From positions 620,001-684,000 of the forward strand of contig NZ_JANHMQ010000001.1 in the NCBI RefSeq assembly GCF_024609325.1: a stretch of DNA of 64,000 bases, given 5' to 3'. Below are positions 43,892-53,075 of the stretch, in pieces (the stretch's first letter is position 1; every line of letters starts with the position of its first letter). Below the pieces are notes generated by a model that saw only the letters and a program-made list of their open reading frames with translations, had not been told where the DNA came from and did not search any database. Source of the DNA: Geothrix fuzhouensis. GTDB taxonomy: Bacteria; Acidobacteriota; Holophagae; Holophagales; Holophagaceae. Position numbers and translations under genes: made by a program.

Positions 43892-45079
43892 TCAGCCCCC
43901 CGTCGCCAGGAGGTGGGCCAGGGCTTCGGCTCTGGCTGCCAGGTCCGGCGCCTTGCCCTGGAAGGTTTTCCCGGAGCCACCGCCCTTGGCTCCGAGGATC
44001 GCCGCCACAGCCTTGCCAGCCACTGGCACATCCAGGCCAGATCCTTCGCCCGCACACAGCAGGAAGAGCCCCTGCCCGCCCTGATCGGAGGTCAAGAACA
44101 CCGCCTTGGCGGAATCCGCCATGAGAACGCCCCGGGCCAGCTTCTGGAGGAAGGCCATGTCCTTCCCCTCCAGGTGCGCGTCCACCAGGAACCCGGGCCG
44201 GGCGGCCAGGGCGGTGGCCTGGAAGTCCGCCAGTTCCTCCTCCAGCTTCCGGTTCCGGCGTTCCAGAGCCAGCAGCTGGCCCAGCTTGGTCTGGAGGGCG
44301 GGCACCAGATCTTCGTCCGGCGCACCCAGCAGGGTGCGCAGTGCTGCATTGCGCTCTTCATGCGCGCCCAGGCGGAGCCGCACCCTTCCTCCAGCTACAT
44401 AAAAGAGGCGCGTGCCACCCCGGATGCTCTCGGTGCCGAGCAGCTTCAGGGCCTCGATCTCGCCTGTGTGGTGCAGGTGCGTGCCCCCGCAGGTATTCAG
44501 GTCCACACCCTCAATCTGAACCAGACGGATGGCCCCGGCGTGGCCTTCGGGCAGACCCCGGGAACGGACCGCCTCCTGCCCGTAGGCCTCGGGGCTGACC
44601 CACCGCGCCGAAACCTCTCGCCGAGCGCGGATCTCCGCCGCCACCGCCTCCTCCAACCGACTCATCTCGGCAGGCGATAGCGATGGCGCATCCAGTTCGA
44701 TGTCACAGACCTGCGGCCCCAGGTGGAAGGCCGTTGTCCCCCACTTGAAGTGATCCTGGGCGACGGCGGTGAGCAGATGCTGGCCCGTATGCTGCTGCAT
44801 GTGATCGAACCGGCGGCCCCAGTCGAGCGTCAGCGTGGCCGGGCCTTCCGCCAGCGGCGAGGCCAGGTAGTGGCGGATGCCGCCCTCCCCCTTCTGCACC
44901 TCCAGCACGGCCACCCCATTCAAGGTGCCTTGGTCGCAGGGCTGGCCGCCGCCCTCGGGGTAGCAGACGGTGTCCTCCAGGATCACGAAAGAACGGCCCT
45001 TCTCCTCGCCGCAGCGCAGGATGCGGGTCTCCAGCAAGGTGGCAAAGGGATCGCGCTCGTAGGCAGGAAGCTGAGTCAT
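43892..45079 (-). CDS. Alanyl-tRNA editing (AlaX-type) protein with DHHA1 domain
   Basis: 395 residues. It has the AlaRS-like editing domain without a synthetase core: PEGGGQPCDQG, then the zinc site HxxxH (His97 and His101 in QQHTGQHLL) and CGGTH (Cys197 and His201). A C-terminal coiled segment and DHHA1-like domain (about 290-390, with GGGSGKTFQGKA) follows. Stand-alone proteins of this kind hydrolyse Ser- or Gly-tRNA(Ala). It is the first gene of the operon with the hydrolase and cysteine desulfurase, and is divergent from rarA. Confidence 0.9.
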   Translation of the reverse strand: MTQLPAYERDPFATLLETRILRCGEEKGRSFVILEDTVCYPEGGGQPCDQGTLNGVAVLEVQKGEGGIRHYLASPLAEGPATLTLDWGRRFDHMQQHTGQHLLTAVAQDHFKWGTTAFHLGPQVCDIELDAPSLSPAEMSRLEEAVAAEIRARREVSARWVSPEAYGQEAVRSRGLPEGHAGAIRLVQIEGVDLNTCGGTHLHHTGEIEALKLLGTESIRGGTRLFYVAGGRVRLRLGAHEERNAALRTLLGAPDEDLVPALQTKLGQLLALERRNRKLEEELADFQATALAARPGFLVDAHLEGKDMAFLQKLARGVLMADSAKAVFLTSDQGGQGLFLLCAGEGSGLDVPVAGKAVAAILGAKGGGSGKTFQGKAPDLAARAEALAHLLATGG

Positions 45080-45124
45080 GGGGGGAGCCTAGCACGGCGC
45101 TGATACGCTGGAACGGTCGCTGCC

Positions 45125-46513
45125 ATGTCCCACATCCCCCTGCCCGAACGCCTCCGCCCCACCACCCTCGACGAGGTGGTGGGCCAGGGCCATCTGCTGG
45201 GCCCCCGAGGCGCCCTGACGCGGCTGACCGCAGGGGGGCGACTTCCATCCATGGTGATGTGGGGCCCGCCGGGCACCGGCAAGACCACCCTGGCCCGCAT
45301 CCTGGCCGAGGCCACGGGCCATGGGTTCATGGAGTTTTCGGGAGCCAGCGGCAGCGCGGCGGAGCTGAAGAAGTTCCTGGCGGACAGCCGCGAGATGCCC
45401 CTGTTCCGCACCGTGCCGCCCGTGGTGTTCCTGGACGAGATCCACCGCTTCAACCGGGCCCAGCAGGACATCCTGCTGCCCTTCCTGGAGCGCGGCGAGG
45501 CCATCCTCATCGGCGCCACCACGGAGAACCCGGCCTTCTACTTAAATCCGGCGCTGCGCAGCCGCTGCCAGCTCATCGCCCTCAAGGCCCTGGAGCCCGT
45601 CCACATCCAGCAGGTGCTCAAGCGGGCCTGGGCCAAGGAGCGGCCCAGGCAGCCGGAGCCCGCCGAAGTCTTTGAGTGGCTCTCCCACTGGGCCGGTGGC
45701 GATCTGCGCTCGGCGCTGTCGGGCTTGGAGACCTGGATGGAGATGCCGGATCCGGATCTGGAATCCCTGCAGGGCGCCCTGGGTGGCCGCATGATGTTCG
45801 ACCGCGCCGACGGCCACTACGACTTGGCCAGCGCCTTCCAGAAAAGCCTGCGGGGGTCCGACGCGGATGCCGCCCTCTACTACCTGAGCCGCATGATCCG
45901 TGGCGGCGAGGATCCCCGCTTCATCGCCCGGCGCCTCATGGTCTGCGCCGCCGAGGACGTGGGCAATGCCGATCCCCAGGCCTTCCTTCTCTGCGAAGCC
46001 GCCAGCCGGGCCGTGGAACAGATTGGCTGGCCTGAGGCCCGCATCCCCCTGGCCCAGGCCGTGATCTACGTGGCCAACGCTGCCAAGAGCAACGCCACCG
46101 TCCTGGCCGTGGATGCGGCCCTGGCGGCCGATGACGCCCCCATCCCCGAGGCCATCCGTGACGCCCACACCGCCACGGCCCGGAAGGCCGGCCGTGGTGC
46201 GGGTTACCACTACTCCCACGACGACTACGACCGCGAGCAGACTTTCCTCCCTGACAAGCTCAAGGGAACATCCTTTTACGAACCGAAACGCCCCCAGGAA
46301 CGGAACTGGCGTGACCACCAGGAACCCGATGCCACGGCGCTTGCCGGCCTGTGGGGGGCCTGGGTCGAAGCCCATCCCGAAGGTGGCGAGGTGCCTCTGG
46401 ATGCCTGGAGCGCCGAGCTGTCTAGCAGCCGCGAAGCCCTGGCCCGGGCCATCCACAAACTGGCCCAGGGGAAGTTCACCCTGGGCCGGAAGCTGGAAGC
46501 AAAGCCGATCTGA
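45125..46513 (+). CDS. rarA: Replication-associated recombination protein A (RarA/MgsA)
   Basis: 462 residues. AAA+ ATPase related to clamp loaders that acts at stalled replication forks. Walker A GPPGTGKTT is at residues 47-55, Walker B VVFLDEIHRF near 100, and the sensor region IGATTENPAFYLNPALRSRC follows. The C-terminal part with DDAPIPEAIRDAH and GAGYHYSHDDYD matches RarA tetramer domains. It ends exactly next to the convergent pirin gene. Confidence 0.95.
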   Translation: MSHIPLPERLRPTTLDEVVGQGHLLGPRGALTRLTAGGRLPSMVMWGPPGTGKTTLARILAEATGHGFMEFSGASGSAAELKKFLADSREMPLFRTVPPVVFLDEIHRFNRAQQDILLPFLERGEAILIGATTENPAFYLNPALRSRCQLIALKALEPVHIQQVLKRAWAKERPRQPEPAEVFEWLSHWAGGDLRSALSGLETWMEMPDPDLESLQGALGGRMMFDRADGHYDLASAFQKSLRGSDADAALYYLSRMIRGGEDPRFIARRLMVCAAEDVGNADPQAFLLCEAASRAVEQIGWPEARIPLAQAVIYVANAAKSNATVLAVDAALAADDAPIPEAIRDAHTATARKAGRGAGYHYSHDDYDREQTFLPDKLKGTSFYEPKRPQERNWRDHQEPDATALAGLWGAWVEAHPEGGEVPLDAWSAELSSSREALARAIHKLAQGKFTLGRKLEAKPI

Positions 46514-47380
46514 TCACTCCAGATGGCCCATGCGTCCCGCCTGGTAGTCCGTGATGGCCTGTTCGATCTCTTCGCGGGTATTCATCACGAAGGGGCCGTA
46601 GTGGGCGATGGGCTCCCGGATGGGCTCCCCGGCCAGCAGCATGAGGCTGACGGGCGAGGTGGCTTCCAGGGCCAAGTCGTCCCCGTCGCCCAGCAATGCC
46701 ACCGAGTTCGCCGACACTTCCGTGCCTTCGATGCGGATGTCTCCGTGCAGCGGTACCGCCGCGGCGATCCACCCGGCCGGAATGCTGTGCTGGAACCGCG
46801 CGCCGGTCTCCAGTTCGAGGTGGGCATAGGCGATCTTCGCGGGGGTCTGGGCAGGACCGGTCACGCCCGCCCAGGTGCCCGCCAGCACGCGCATGCGGCC
46901 GCCGGGGAGGGGCTTCCAAGGCATGGCTTCTGGCTGCAGATCGGTATAGCCGGGAGTCGAGCCCTTCAGGGCCTTGGGCAGGTTGATCCAGAGCTGCACG
47001 CCCTCGATGGGACCGCCGGTCTCGAGATGCTCTGGCACCGGCATCTCCTCATGGACGATGCCTGCCCCCGCGTTCATGAGCTGGGCGCCGCCAGGTCGCA
47101 GAAGGCCGGACCCACCGGTGCTGTCCCGGTGCCGGAAGGCGCCCTGGATGAGGTAGGTGAGGGTCTGGAAGCCGCGGTGGGGGTGGGGCGGGAAGCCCGC
47201 GTCCGTGCCCGGTGGCAGCACCATGGGGCCGAAGTGGTCCATGAGCAGGAAGGGGTCCATGGCGCGGAAGGCATCGGCGCCCCGATGCCCCTGGCCAGGC
47301 ACCAGGCGCGTGAGGGGCACCCGGTTGCCATCCTCCGTGGGGAGGCCTGGCACGACGAGGGAGACAGGTTTGAAGGACAT
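46514..47380 (-). CDS. Pirin family protein (first of two)
   Basis: 288 residues in the two-cupin pirin form. Metal-binding residues are in HPHRGFQTLTYLIQGAFRHRDS and AGAGIVHEEMP, as in pirins with quercetin dioxygenase activity. The C-terminal cupin is intact (LLAGEPIREPIAHYGPFVMNT). It lies 9 bp after the second pirin gene (47390-48088), in the same direction. The natural substrate is not known. Confidence 0.92.
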   Translation of the reverse strand: MSFKPVSLVVPGLPTEDGNRVPLTRLVPGQGHRGADAFRAMDPFLLMDHFGPMVLPPGTDAGFPPHPHRGFQTLTYLIQGAFRHRDSTGGSGLLRPGGAQLMNAGAGIVHEEMPVPEHLETGGPIEGVQLWINLPKALKGSTPGYTDLQPEAMPWKPLPGGRMRVLAGTWAGVTGPAQTPAKIAYAHLELETGARFQHSIPAGWIAAAVPLHGDIRIEGTEVSANSVALLGDGDDLALEATSPVSLMLLAGEPIREPIAHYGPFVMNTREEIEQAITDYQAGRMGHLE

Positions 47381-47389
47381 GGGACCTCC

Positions 47390-48088
47390 TTAGGCGAGAT
47401 CAAAGAACAGGATTTCCGAAGGCGAACCAGCCACCACGGTGAGGGCCGGTTCCCCTTCCATGCGGGCAGAATCCCCCGCGTTCATGGTCGTGCCATTGAG
47501 CGTCACGGAACCCTTGGCCACGTGGACGAAGCCGGCGCGCCCGGTTGGGATCACGGCCTTCGCTTCTCGCCCCGCCTCCAGGCGGGCTGCGAACACCTTC
47601 ACGTCCTGGAAAAGCTTCACGGAGCCTTCGGCACCATCAGGGCTGGCGATGAGACGCAGCTGGTTGTGCAGCTCGATTTCGGGAAATGCCACCTGGTCGT
47701 ATCGGGGGGTCAGCCCCTGCCGGCCTGGCAGAATCCAGATCTGGAGAAAATGCACCGGCTCCGCGGCTGAAGCATTGAACTCGCTGTGGCGGATGCCGGT
47801 GCCGGCACTCATGACCTGGGCTTCGCCGGGGCGGATGACCCCGTGCGTGCCCAGGCTGTCACGGTGTTCCAGGGCCCCTGACAGCACCCAGGTGAGGATC
47901 TCCATGTCCCTGTGGCCGTGGGTTCCGAAACCCTTGCCTGCTTGCACCCGGTCTTCGTTGATGACTCGCAAGGCGTGGAACTGCTGATGGTCGGGATCGA
48001 AGTACTCCCCGAAGGAAAAGGTGTGGCGGGTGTCCAGCCATCCGAAATCGAAGTGGCCCCGGGCCCCGGCAGGTCGCAGCGTGATCAT
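47390..48088 (-). CDS. Pirin family protein (YhhW-like, second of two)
   Basis: 232 residues from the ATG at 48088, with GGAGG upstream. It is of the shorter YhhW type: DTRHTFSFGEYFDPDHQQFHALRVINED, GFGTHGHRDMEILTWVLSGALEHRDS and GTGIRHSEFNAS carry the metal ligands. Two pirins of different subfamilies in one transcript suggest related cupin dioxygenase roles, perhaps in flavonoid or other aromatic turnover, but this is open. Confidence 0.92.
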   Translation of the reverse strand: MITLRPAGARGHFDFGWLDTRHTFSFGEYFDPDHQQFHALRVINEDRVQAGKGFGTHGHRDMEILTWVLSGALEHRDSLGTHGVIRPGEAQVMSAGTGIRHSEFNASAAEPVHFLQIWILPGRQGLTPRYDQVAFPEIELHNQLRLIASPDGAEGSVKLFQDVKVFAARLEAGREAKAVIPTGRAGFVHVAKGSVTLNGTTMNAGDSARMEGEPALTVVAGSPSEILFFDLA

Positions 48089-48203
48089 GGCGCCTCCTGG
48101 AAGCATTTTACGTGTTTAAACTCGTATTTCAAGTCCCCCCTGAAAAAAACCGGCACTGATCGATGACCTGGACGTATCTTTGGGGCATCCGACGGAGGTC
48201 GCC

Positions 48204-48632
48204 GTGATCACACGGGTGCTGGTGGGTGTGGACTTCTCCGAAGCCTCGAAGCAGGCCCTGGAGCGTGCCGGGAACTGGGCAGCCCGCTGCGGAGTGCCCC
48301 TGGTCGCCATGCACGTCCTCCAGCCGCCCGCGCCCATGTTGCCTGAGGCGCAGATCGCCCTGCCCGACCCGGCTTGGCTGAAGAGCATGGAGGACCATGC
48401 CCGGGAGCAGCTGGAAGCCTGGGTCAAACCCTACGGAGGTTCAGAGGTCATCGTGAAGTGGGGCGGCCCTGCGGAGGAACTGATCTCGGAAGCGGACCCG
48501 AAGACGCTGCTGGTGGTGGCCCAGGTCGGCCATTCCACCCTGGAACGCCTCCTCTTCGGCAGCACCGCCGCCCGTGTGGTGCGGTTGGCACCCTGCGACG
48601 TGCTTGTCGTGCGGACCGAGAAGACACACTAG
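48204..48632 (+). CDS. Universal stress protein (UspA family)
   Basis: 142 residues from a GTG start supported by GGAGGTC just upstream. A single Usp domain: VLVGVDFSEASKQALERA at the N-terminus and the ATP-binding motif in GHSTLERLLFGSTAARVV at the C-terminus, then CDVLVVR. It probably binds ATP. Its stop TAG is formed in the CTAG that borders the MITE-like element immediately downstream. Confidence 0.92.
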   Translation: MITRVLVGVDFSEASKQALERAGNWAARCGVPLVAMHVLQPPAPMLPEAQIALPDPAWLKSMEDHAREQLEAWVKPYGGSEVIVKWGGPAEELISEADPKTLLVVAQVGHSTLERLLFGSTAARVVRLAPCDVLVVRTEKTH

Positions 48633-48901
48633 GGTCTGTTCTCAAAGTGGATGCGAGCCGCGACGCCGTCCAGCCGCGCGCATGGCCAGGCGGCGGCCGA
48701 AGGGCGATGCGGGACATCGTTCGAGGTCGCCAACGCAGCCAGGGGTGCGGCTGGGCGACGTCCCGAAAGGCAAGGGGCGGCGCCCGGCGCGATGCGGCGT
48801 CAAGCTCCTCGTCGATAGTGCCGCAATCGCCTTCGTCGCTTTCCTGGCCTCGCTTGGGCGGCGCCCCTTGCGCGGCCACACCCCACTTTGAAAACAGACC
48901 C
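48632..48901. mobile_element. 270-bp MITE-like element with 19-bp terminal inverted repeats
   Basis: The left end GGGTCTGTTCTCAAAGTGG (48632-48650) and right end CCACTTTGAAAACAGACCC (48883-48901) are inverted repeats with one mismatch in 19. The element is flanked by TA on each side (48630-48631 and 48902-48903), the remains of a duplicated TA in an original CTAG. The inside has G+C-rich open stretches but no transposase, so it would be moved in trans by an IS with matching ends. GGGTCTGTT ends are typical of IS5-type elements. Confidence 0.78.
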
Positions 48902-49884
48902 TAGCCTGCAAGTTGCCTGACGAGGGCGGCCATATCGGTGGCTTGGCGCTGGAGGATGGACTCGGCTGCGCGGTGCAGACCCTCCAGGTGTTCCGGGCTG
49001 GTGTCATCCATCTCGCTGAGGCCGGCGTCGAGATCAGCCTGGAAGCGCAGGTAGCGGGGAACACCGTCTGCGGCTGGAGGCAGCAGCTGACGCAGCTGGT
49101 AGTCCACGGTGTCGGCGACGCCATCGAAGATCACATCCAGCACGGGTCGGGCCCACCCGGCCACGCCCCATCCTTTCGCGTCCTCGTACCGGTAGGGTCG
49201 GGCGTAGAGGCCCGTACCGAGGGATACCAGCAGGATGCCGTCCCTGCTCCGGCCTGCTTTGGCCAGGGCCTGCCAGCCTTCGGCGTAGGCGCACATGGCG
49301 GGGTTGTTGGCAAAGACGCCGCCATCCACGAGCACATCACGATCGCCTGGCCAGGACACCAGCAGGGGCTCGAAGTAGGTGGGCGCGGCACTGGTGGCCC
49401 GGGCCGCCACGCGCATGGGCACGTCATAGCGGGCGTCCTCTCGCGCCCGGCGGCGACGGTAGAAGAACGCGTCCCGCTTCTCGAGGTCGTAGGCCGTCAC
49501 CAACACTTCCACGAGCGCCTCCTTCAGGCGCGACTCCCCAAAATACTGCGCGAGCACCCCTTCGATGCCATCGCTCGGATACTTCGCTGCCCGCAGGCCC
49601 ATGGGATTCGTGAGGCGCCGCCAAAGGCTTTCATCGAAGATCCGCCCACCTTCCTTCACGTAGAGACCAGCTAGGTCCTGCGCTGAGTAGCGGGGTCGAC
49701 CCCCGTCCCCTGGCATCGCCAGCCCCAACGCCAGGATGCCTCCTGTGCTGGTGCCTGTGATCAGATCGAAGCAGTCGGAAATGGGACGGCCGGTTTGCCG
49801 CTCCAACTCTCCCAGCACCAGAGCCGGGATCAGACCGCGGACACCTCCGCCATCGATGGAGAGGATGCGGAAGGGTTTGGGCAT
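48901..49884 (-). CDS. Patatin-like phospholipase
   Basis: 327 residues from the ATG at 49884. Patatin hydrolases use a Ser-Asp dyad to cut acyl lipids. The oxyanion motif DGGGVRG is at 11-17, the nucleophile GTSTG at 44-48 (Ser46), and the catalytic Asp187 in VDGGVFANNP. No signal peptide is visible, so it is likely cytoplasmic. Its stop codon TAG lies partly in the right end of the MITE-like element. Confidence 0.92.
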   Translation of the reverse strand: MPKPFRILSIDGGGVRGLIPALVLGELERQTGRPISDCFDLITGTSTGGILALGLAMPGDGGRPRYSAQDLAGLYVKEGGRIFDESLWRRLTNPMGLRAAKYPSDGIEGVLAQYFGESRLKEALVEVLVTAYDLEKRDAFFYRRRRAREDARYDVPMRVAARATSAAPTYFEPLLVSWPGDRDVLVDGGVFANNPAMCAYAEGWQALAKAGRSRDGILLVSLGTGLYARPYRYEDAKGWGVAGWARPVLDVIFDGVADTVDYQLRQLLPPAADGVPRYLRFQADLDAGLSEMDDTSPEHLEGLHRAAESILQRQATDMAALVRQLAG

Positions 49885-49901
49885 GGGGCATTCTATGCCA
49901 T

Positions 49902-49929
49902 GAAAAACGGGCCATGCGGCCCGTTTTTC
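49902..49929 (-). terminator. Hairpin terminator between gcdH and the patatin gene
   Basis: A perfect 12-bp stem (GAAAAACGGGCC / GGCCCGTTTTTC) with an ATGC loop lies just after the gcdH stop (49947) on the minus strand, with T5 in the descending arm. It is a clear Rho-independent terminator, and would also stop the opposite direction. Confidence 0.85.
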
Positions 49930-49946
49930 ATGGGTGGGAAGGGCGA

Positions 49947-51137
49947 CTAGCGATAAGCAGGAATCCCAGTCACTTCCTGGCCGATGATGAGGGTGTGCAT
50001 ATCGTGCGTACCCTCGTAGGTGTAGACACTCTCGAGGTTGGCCATGTGGCGCATGACGGGGTACTCGTCGAGGATGCCGTTGGCGCCCAGGATGGTGCGG
50101 GCCTTGCGGCAGACTTCGAGGGCGATGTTCACGTTGTTCATCTTGGCCATGGAGACCTGGGCGGTGGTGTAGGTTTTGGCGTCCTTCAGGCGGCCCAGCT
50201 GGTGCACCAGCAACTGGCCCTTGGTGATCTCCGTGACCATCCAGGCCAGCTTCTCCTGCTGGAGCTGGTAGCTGGCGATGGGCTTGTCGAACTGGATCCG
50301 GGTCTTCGCGTAGTCCAGGGCGCACTGGTAGCAGGCGTCCGCGGCGCCCAAGGCGCCCCAGGCGATCCCGTAGCGGGCCTGGGTGAGGCAGCCCAGGGGG
50401 CCCTTCAAGCCCTTCACGTTGGGCAGCAGGGACGTGGCCTCGTCGACGATGACGTCTTCCAGCACCAGCTCGGAAGTGGTGGAGGCACGCAGGCTCCACT
50501 TGCCCTTCATCTCGGGGGCGCTGAACCCGGGGGTGCCCTTCTCCACGAGGAAGCCGCGGATGCCGTCCTCAGTCTGGGCCCACACCACGGCCACATCGGC
50601 CACGGTGCCATTGGTGATCCACATCTTGGTGCCGTTGATGCGCCACTTGCCGCCGGGTTCCCGCACGGCCTTGGTGAGCATGCCACCGGGGTTGGAGCCG
50701 AAGTCGGGCTCCGTGAGGCCGAAGCAGCCGATCTTCTCGCCGGTGGCCAGCTTGGGCAGCCAGTGCCGCCTCTGTTCCTCACTGCCGTAGGTGTAGATGG
50801 GCCACATGACGAGGCTGCCCTGCACGGAGGCGAAGGAGCGGAGGCCGGAGTCACCACGCTCGAGCTCATACATCAGCAGGCCGTAGGCGACGTTGGACAC
50901 GCCCATGCAGCCGTATTCCTCGGGCAGCGAAGGGCCGTAGAAGCCCAGCTCGCCCATCTTGGGGATGAGGTGCTTGGGGAAGGTCTGGTCCTGGGCGTGC
51001 TTCTCGATGATGGGCAGCACTTCAGCGTTGACGAACTTCCGCGCGGTTTCGCGGATCATCCGTTCTTCTTCGGTGAGCAGGCCCTCGAAGCCCATGTAGT
51101 CGGTGATGTGGGTGAAGGTGGCGTAGGCGCCGGCCAT
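49947..51137 (-). CDS. gcdH: Glutaryl-CoA dehydrogenase-type acyl-CoA dehydrogenase
   Basis: 396 residues. FAD enzyme that converts glutaryl-CoA to crotonyl-CoA, decarboxylating in most members. The catalytic glutamate is in YEGTHD near residue 375, followed by TLIIGQEVTGIPAY, which is close to the glutaryl-CoA dehydrogenase C-terminus. The substrate arginine-serine pair reads LRSFASVQGSLVM. FAD contacts are in GLTEPDFGSNPGGM and WITNG. It would serve lysine, tryptophan or aromatic degradation. Other genes of such a route are not in the window. Confidence 0.88.
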   Translation of the reverse strand: MAGAYATFTHITDYMGFEGLLTEEERMIRETARKFVNAEVLPIIEKHAQDQTFPKHLIPKMGELGFYGPSLPEEYGCMGVSNVAYGLLMYELERGDSGLRSFASVQGSLVMWPIYTYGSEEQRRHWLPKLATGEKIGCFGLTEPDFGSNPGGMLTKAVREPGGKWRINGTKMWITNGTVADVAVVWAQTEDGIRGFLVEKGTPGFSAPEMKGKWSLRASTTSELVLEDVIVDEATSLLPNVKGLKGPLGCLTQARYGIAWGALGAADACYQCALDYAKTRIQFDKPIASYQLQQEKLAWMVTEITKGQLLVHQLGRLKDAKTYTTAQVSMAKMNNVNIALEVCRKARTILGANGILDEYPVMRHMANLESVYTYEGTHDMHTLIIGQEVTGIPAYR

Positions 51138-51304
51138 GGGGAACTCCTGGAATGCCCTGAAGCCTCGGGCGATGGAACGGAAACGGCGCTGCAGCAGCGC
51201 GCCGGGGCCAGTCTACCGCCCTGTCCAAAGCTGACGGACGTTCCAACGCGCGGCGACGCCCAGATCCGTGTCGTGGAGGGCAATCTCCTTGACGAAGTGG
51301 AAAA

Positions 51305-51904
51305 TCAGGCACCCTGGGCCGGGTCCTCCAAGAGCCTGCCCCCGGTGGCATGAGGGGTTTCGTGGCAGTGGCGGCAGCGGGCCTCGTAGGCCTCGGCGGC
51401 GCCCACCAGCACCTGGCCGCCGGTCTGCACCATGCGCTGGGTCCGCCCCGCCAGAGCGCCACACACCATGCAGATGGCCTGAAGCTTGGTCACATATTCC
51501 GCCTTTGCCAGCAGGATGGGCATGATGCCGAAGGGCTCGCCATTGGAGTCCTGGTCCAGGCCGCCGGCGATGATCCGCACGCCCCGGTTGGCCAGATCTT
51601 CGATGATGGGGATGAGACCTTCATCCATGAACTGGACCTCATCCAGGGCGATCACCTGGGCTTCGGGATCCAGGTGCCGGGCCAGTTCGACGCTGTCCTT
51701 CACGGGGACGGCGTCATGCTTGCGCTGGCTGTGGCTGGCAATGGCGGAAACGTCGTAGCGGTCGTCCAGGGCGGGTTTGAAGACCTGGACCTTCTGCTTG
51801 GCGATGATGGCCCGCTTGATGCGCCGGATCAGTTCCTCGGACTTGCCCGAGAACATGGGACCGCAAATCACCTCCAGGGAACCCTGGCGCTGGTGCACGA
51901 ACAT
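51305..51904 (-). CDS. tdk: Thymidine kinase (Tdk)
   Basis: 199 residues of the type II thymidine kinase. Walker A GPMFSGKS is at residues 15-22. The catalytic glutamate is in ALDEVQFM. The lasso with zinc cysteines is visible: CMVCG and CRHCHETPHATG. Salvages thymidine to dTMP. It is the last gene of a four-gene run with DUF1844, TPR and DUF4388 genes, which has no clear functional link. Confidence 0.94.
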   Translation of the reverse strand: MFVHQRQGSLEVICGPMFSGKSEELIRRIKRAIIAKQKVQVFKPALDDRYDVSAIASHSQRKHDAVPVKDSVELARHLDPEAQVIALDEVQFMDEGLIPIIEDLANRGVRIIAGGLDQDSNGEPFGIMPILLAKAEYVTKLQAICMVCGALAGRTQRMVQTGGQVLVGAAEAYEARCRHCHETPHATGGRLLEDPAQGA

Positions 51905-51913
51905 CGGGAATCC

Positions 51914-53074
51914 TTATCGCTTGGGCCGCGGGTCCGGCTCGGGAGCCTTGGCCGGGGCCATGGGGTCGGGAAGACTGGTCAGATCGGGAACCGGATTCTT
52001 CCCGTCCAGCGTGCTTCCAAGCCGCTTCGCGAGTGCCACGCCGCCATCTTTCGGGGCCGCCATGCGGAGCGCCCATTCGTGCCGGAGCAGGGTCGGACCT
52101 TCGGGCACCACCTGGACATCCACGGGCTGGAGGCTGGCCAGGCCCAGGTTCATGGAGCCGCGCTCGTGGGGTACATACAACACCAGTGGAATCACGAACC
52201 CCAGCAGGACCAGAGGCCACAACAGCGGGCTCGGCTCCCAGGTTTCCGGCGCCAGGTCAGGATGGCCCTCCACCCATGGGCGGGTCACCTTGACCTGCGT
52301 ACCACCTGAATGAGGCTCCAGGAGACCGGCCGCCAGGAGATCGGCCACTGCCTTGCAGGTATCCAGCTCCTCGTAGCGGCTGACCTGGATGACCTCCCTG
52401 GCACTCTGGGGGTGGTCGAAGTAGGAGAGAACCATCTCCTGCTCATGGGTGAGCCCCGAGGAACCATGCACCTGGCCCCTGCCGTCGAGCACCGAGGAAA
52501 CGTCACGATCAATGTCCAGGCGCAGAGCCTGGGCCTTGGGAGATCGGCCCAGCGCGGTGTCTAGGCCCGGCAGGCGACGTTCCACTTCAGGCCACTCGTC
52601 CTGGATGCGGGCGGCCTCCATCAGGATCGTGTCCACGGGGATGGGGACAAAGTGTTCCCGGTCCAGGTCGGTCGGGAGGAAGGAATCGAAACGATAGTCC
52701 CCCTCCACCCACCGGAACGAGCGGTGGAGGATGGCGGTAGCCTGGCTGAAGAGGGCGTCCTGCAAATCGGCGGCTGTGACTTTGCCACTCTCCAGCAGGA
52801 GCGTCCCCATGCGCTTGAGGGTCTGCCGCTGCATTTGGACCATGCTCAGCAGTTCCTCGCCGGTGAGCCTGCCCAGGCGCACCAGCATGGTGCCCAGACG
52901 ATCCTCCATGCGGACCTGGTTGGAGTCGCAACCGACAATCTCGCCGTTCTCGAAGAAGACTTTGACGAACTCCTGCCCCTGGGAGAGCACCAGGGTGCCG
53001 TTCTTCCCCTGGATCTTGATCATGTTGAACAGGGAGAAGAGGTCGAAGTCCCTGAGGGATCCTTCCAGCGCCAT
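51914..53074 (-). CDS. DUF4388 (PATAN) domain protein with one membrane segment
   Basis: 386 residues. Residues 1-165 match DUF4388: MALEGSLRDFDLFSLFNMIKIQGKNGTLVL, then the helical GKVTAADLQDALFSQATAILHRSFRWVEGDYRF. A winged-helix-like part (about 210-265) is followed by a membrane segment near residue 284-300 (LLWPLVLLGFVIPLVLYVP) and a short exposed tail. The PATAN family is linked to chemotaxis- or two-component-type signalling in other bacteria. Its direct role here is unknown. Confidence 0.87.
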   Translation of the reverse strand: MALEGSLRDFDLFSLFNMIKIQGKNGTLVLSQGQEFVKVFFENGEIVGCDSNQVRMEDRLGTMLVRLGRLTGEELLSMVQMQRQTLKRMGTLLLESGKVTAADLQDALFSQATAILHRSFRWVEGDYRFDSFLPTDLDREHFVPIPVDTILMEAARIQDEWPEVERRLPGLDTALGRSPKAQALRLDIDRDVSSVLDGRGQVHGSSGLTHEQEMVLSYFDHPQSAREVIQVSRYEELDTCKAVADLLAAGLLEPHSGGTQVKVTRPWVEGHPDLAPETWEPSPLLWPLVLLGFVIPLVLYVPHERGSMNLGLASLQPVDVQVVPEGPTLLRHEWALRMAAPKDGGVALAKRLGSTLDGKNPVPDLTSLPDPMAPAKAPEPDPRPKR

Positions 53075-53075
53075 C

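Noticed and set aside
48654-48891. Short open frames inside the 270-bp element (both strands)
   Set aside because: No transposase motif, no ribosome-binding site and no family match; the element looks non-autonomous.
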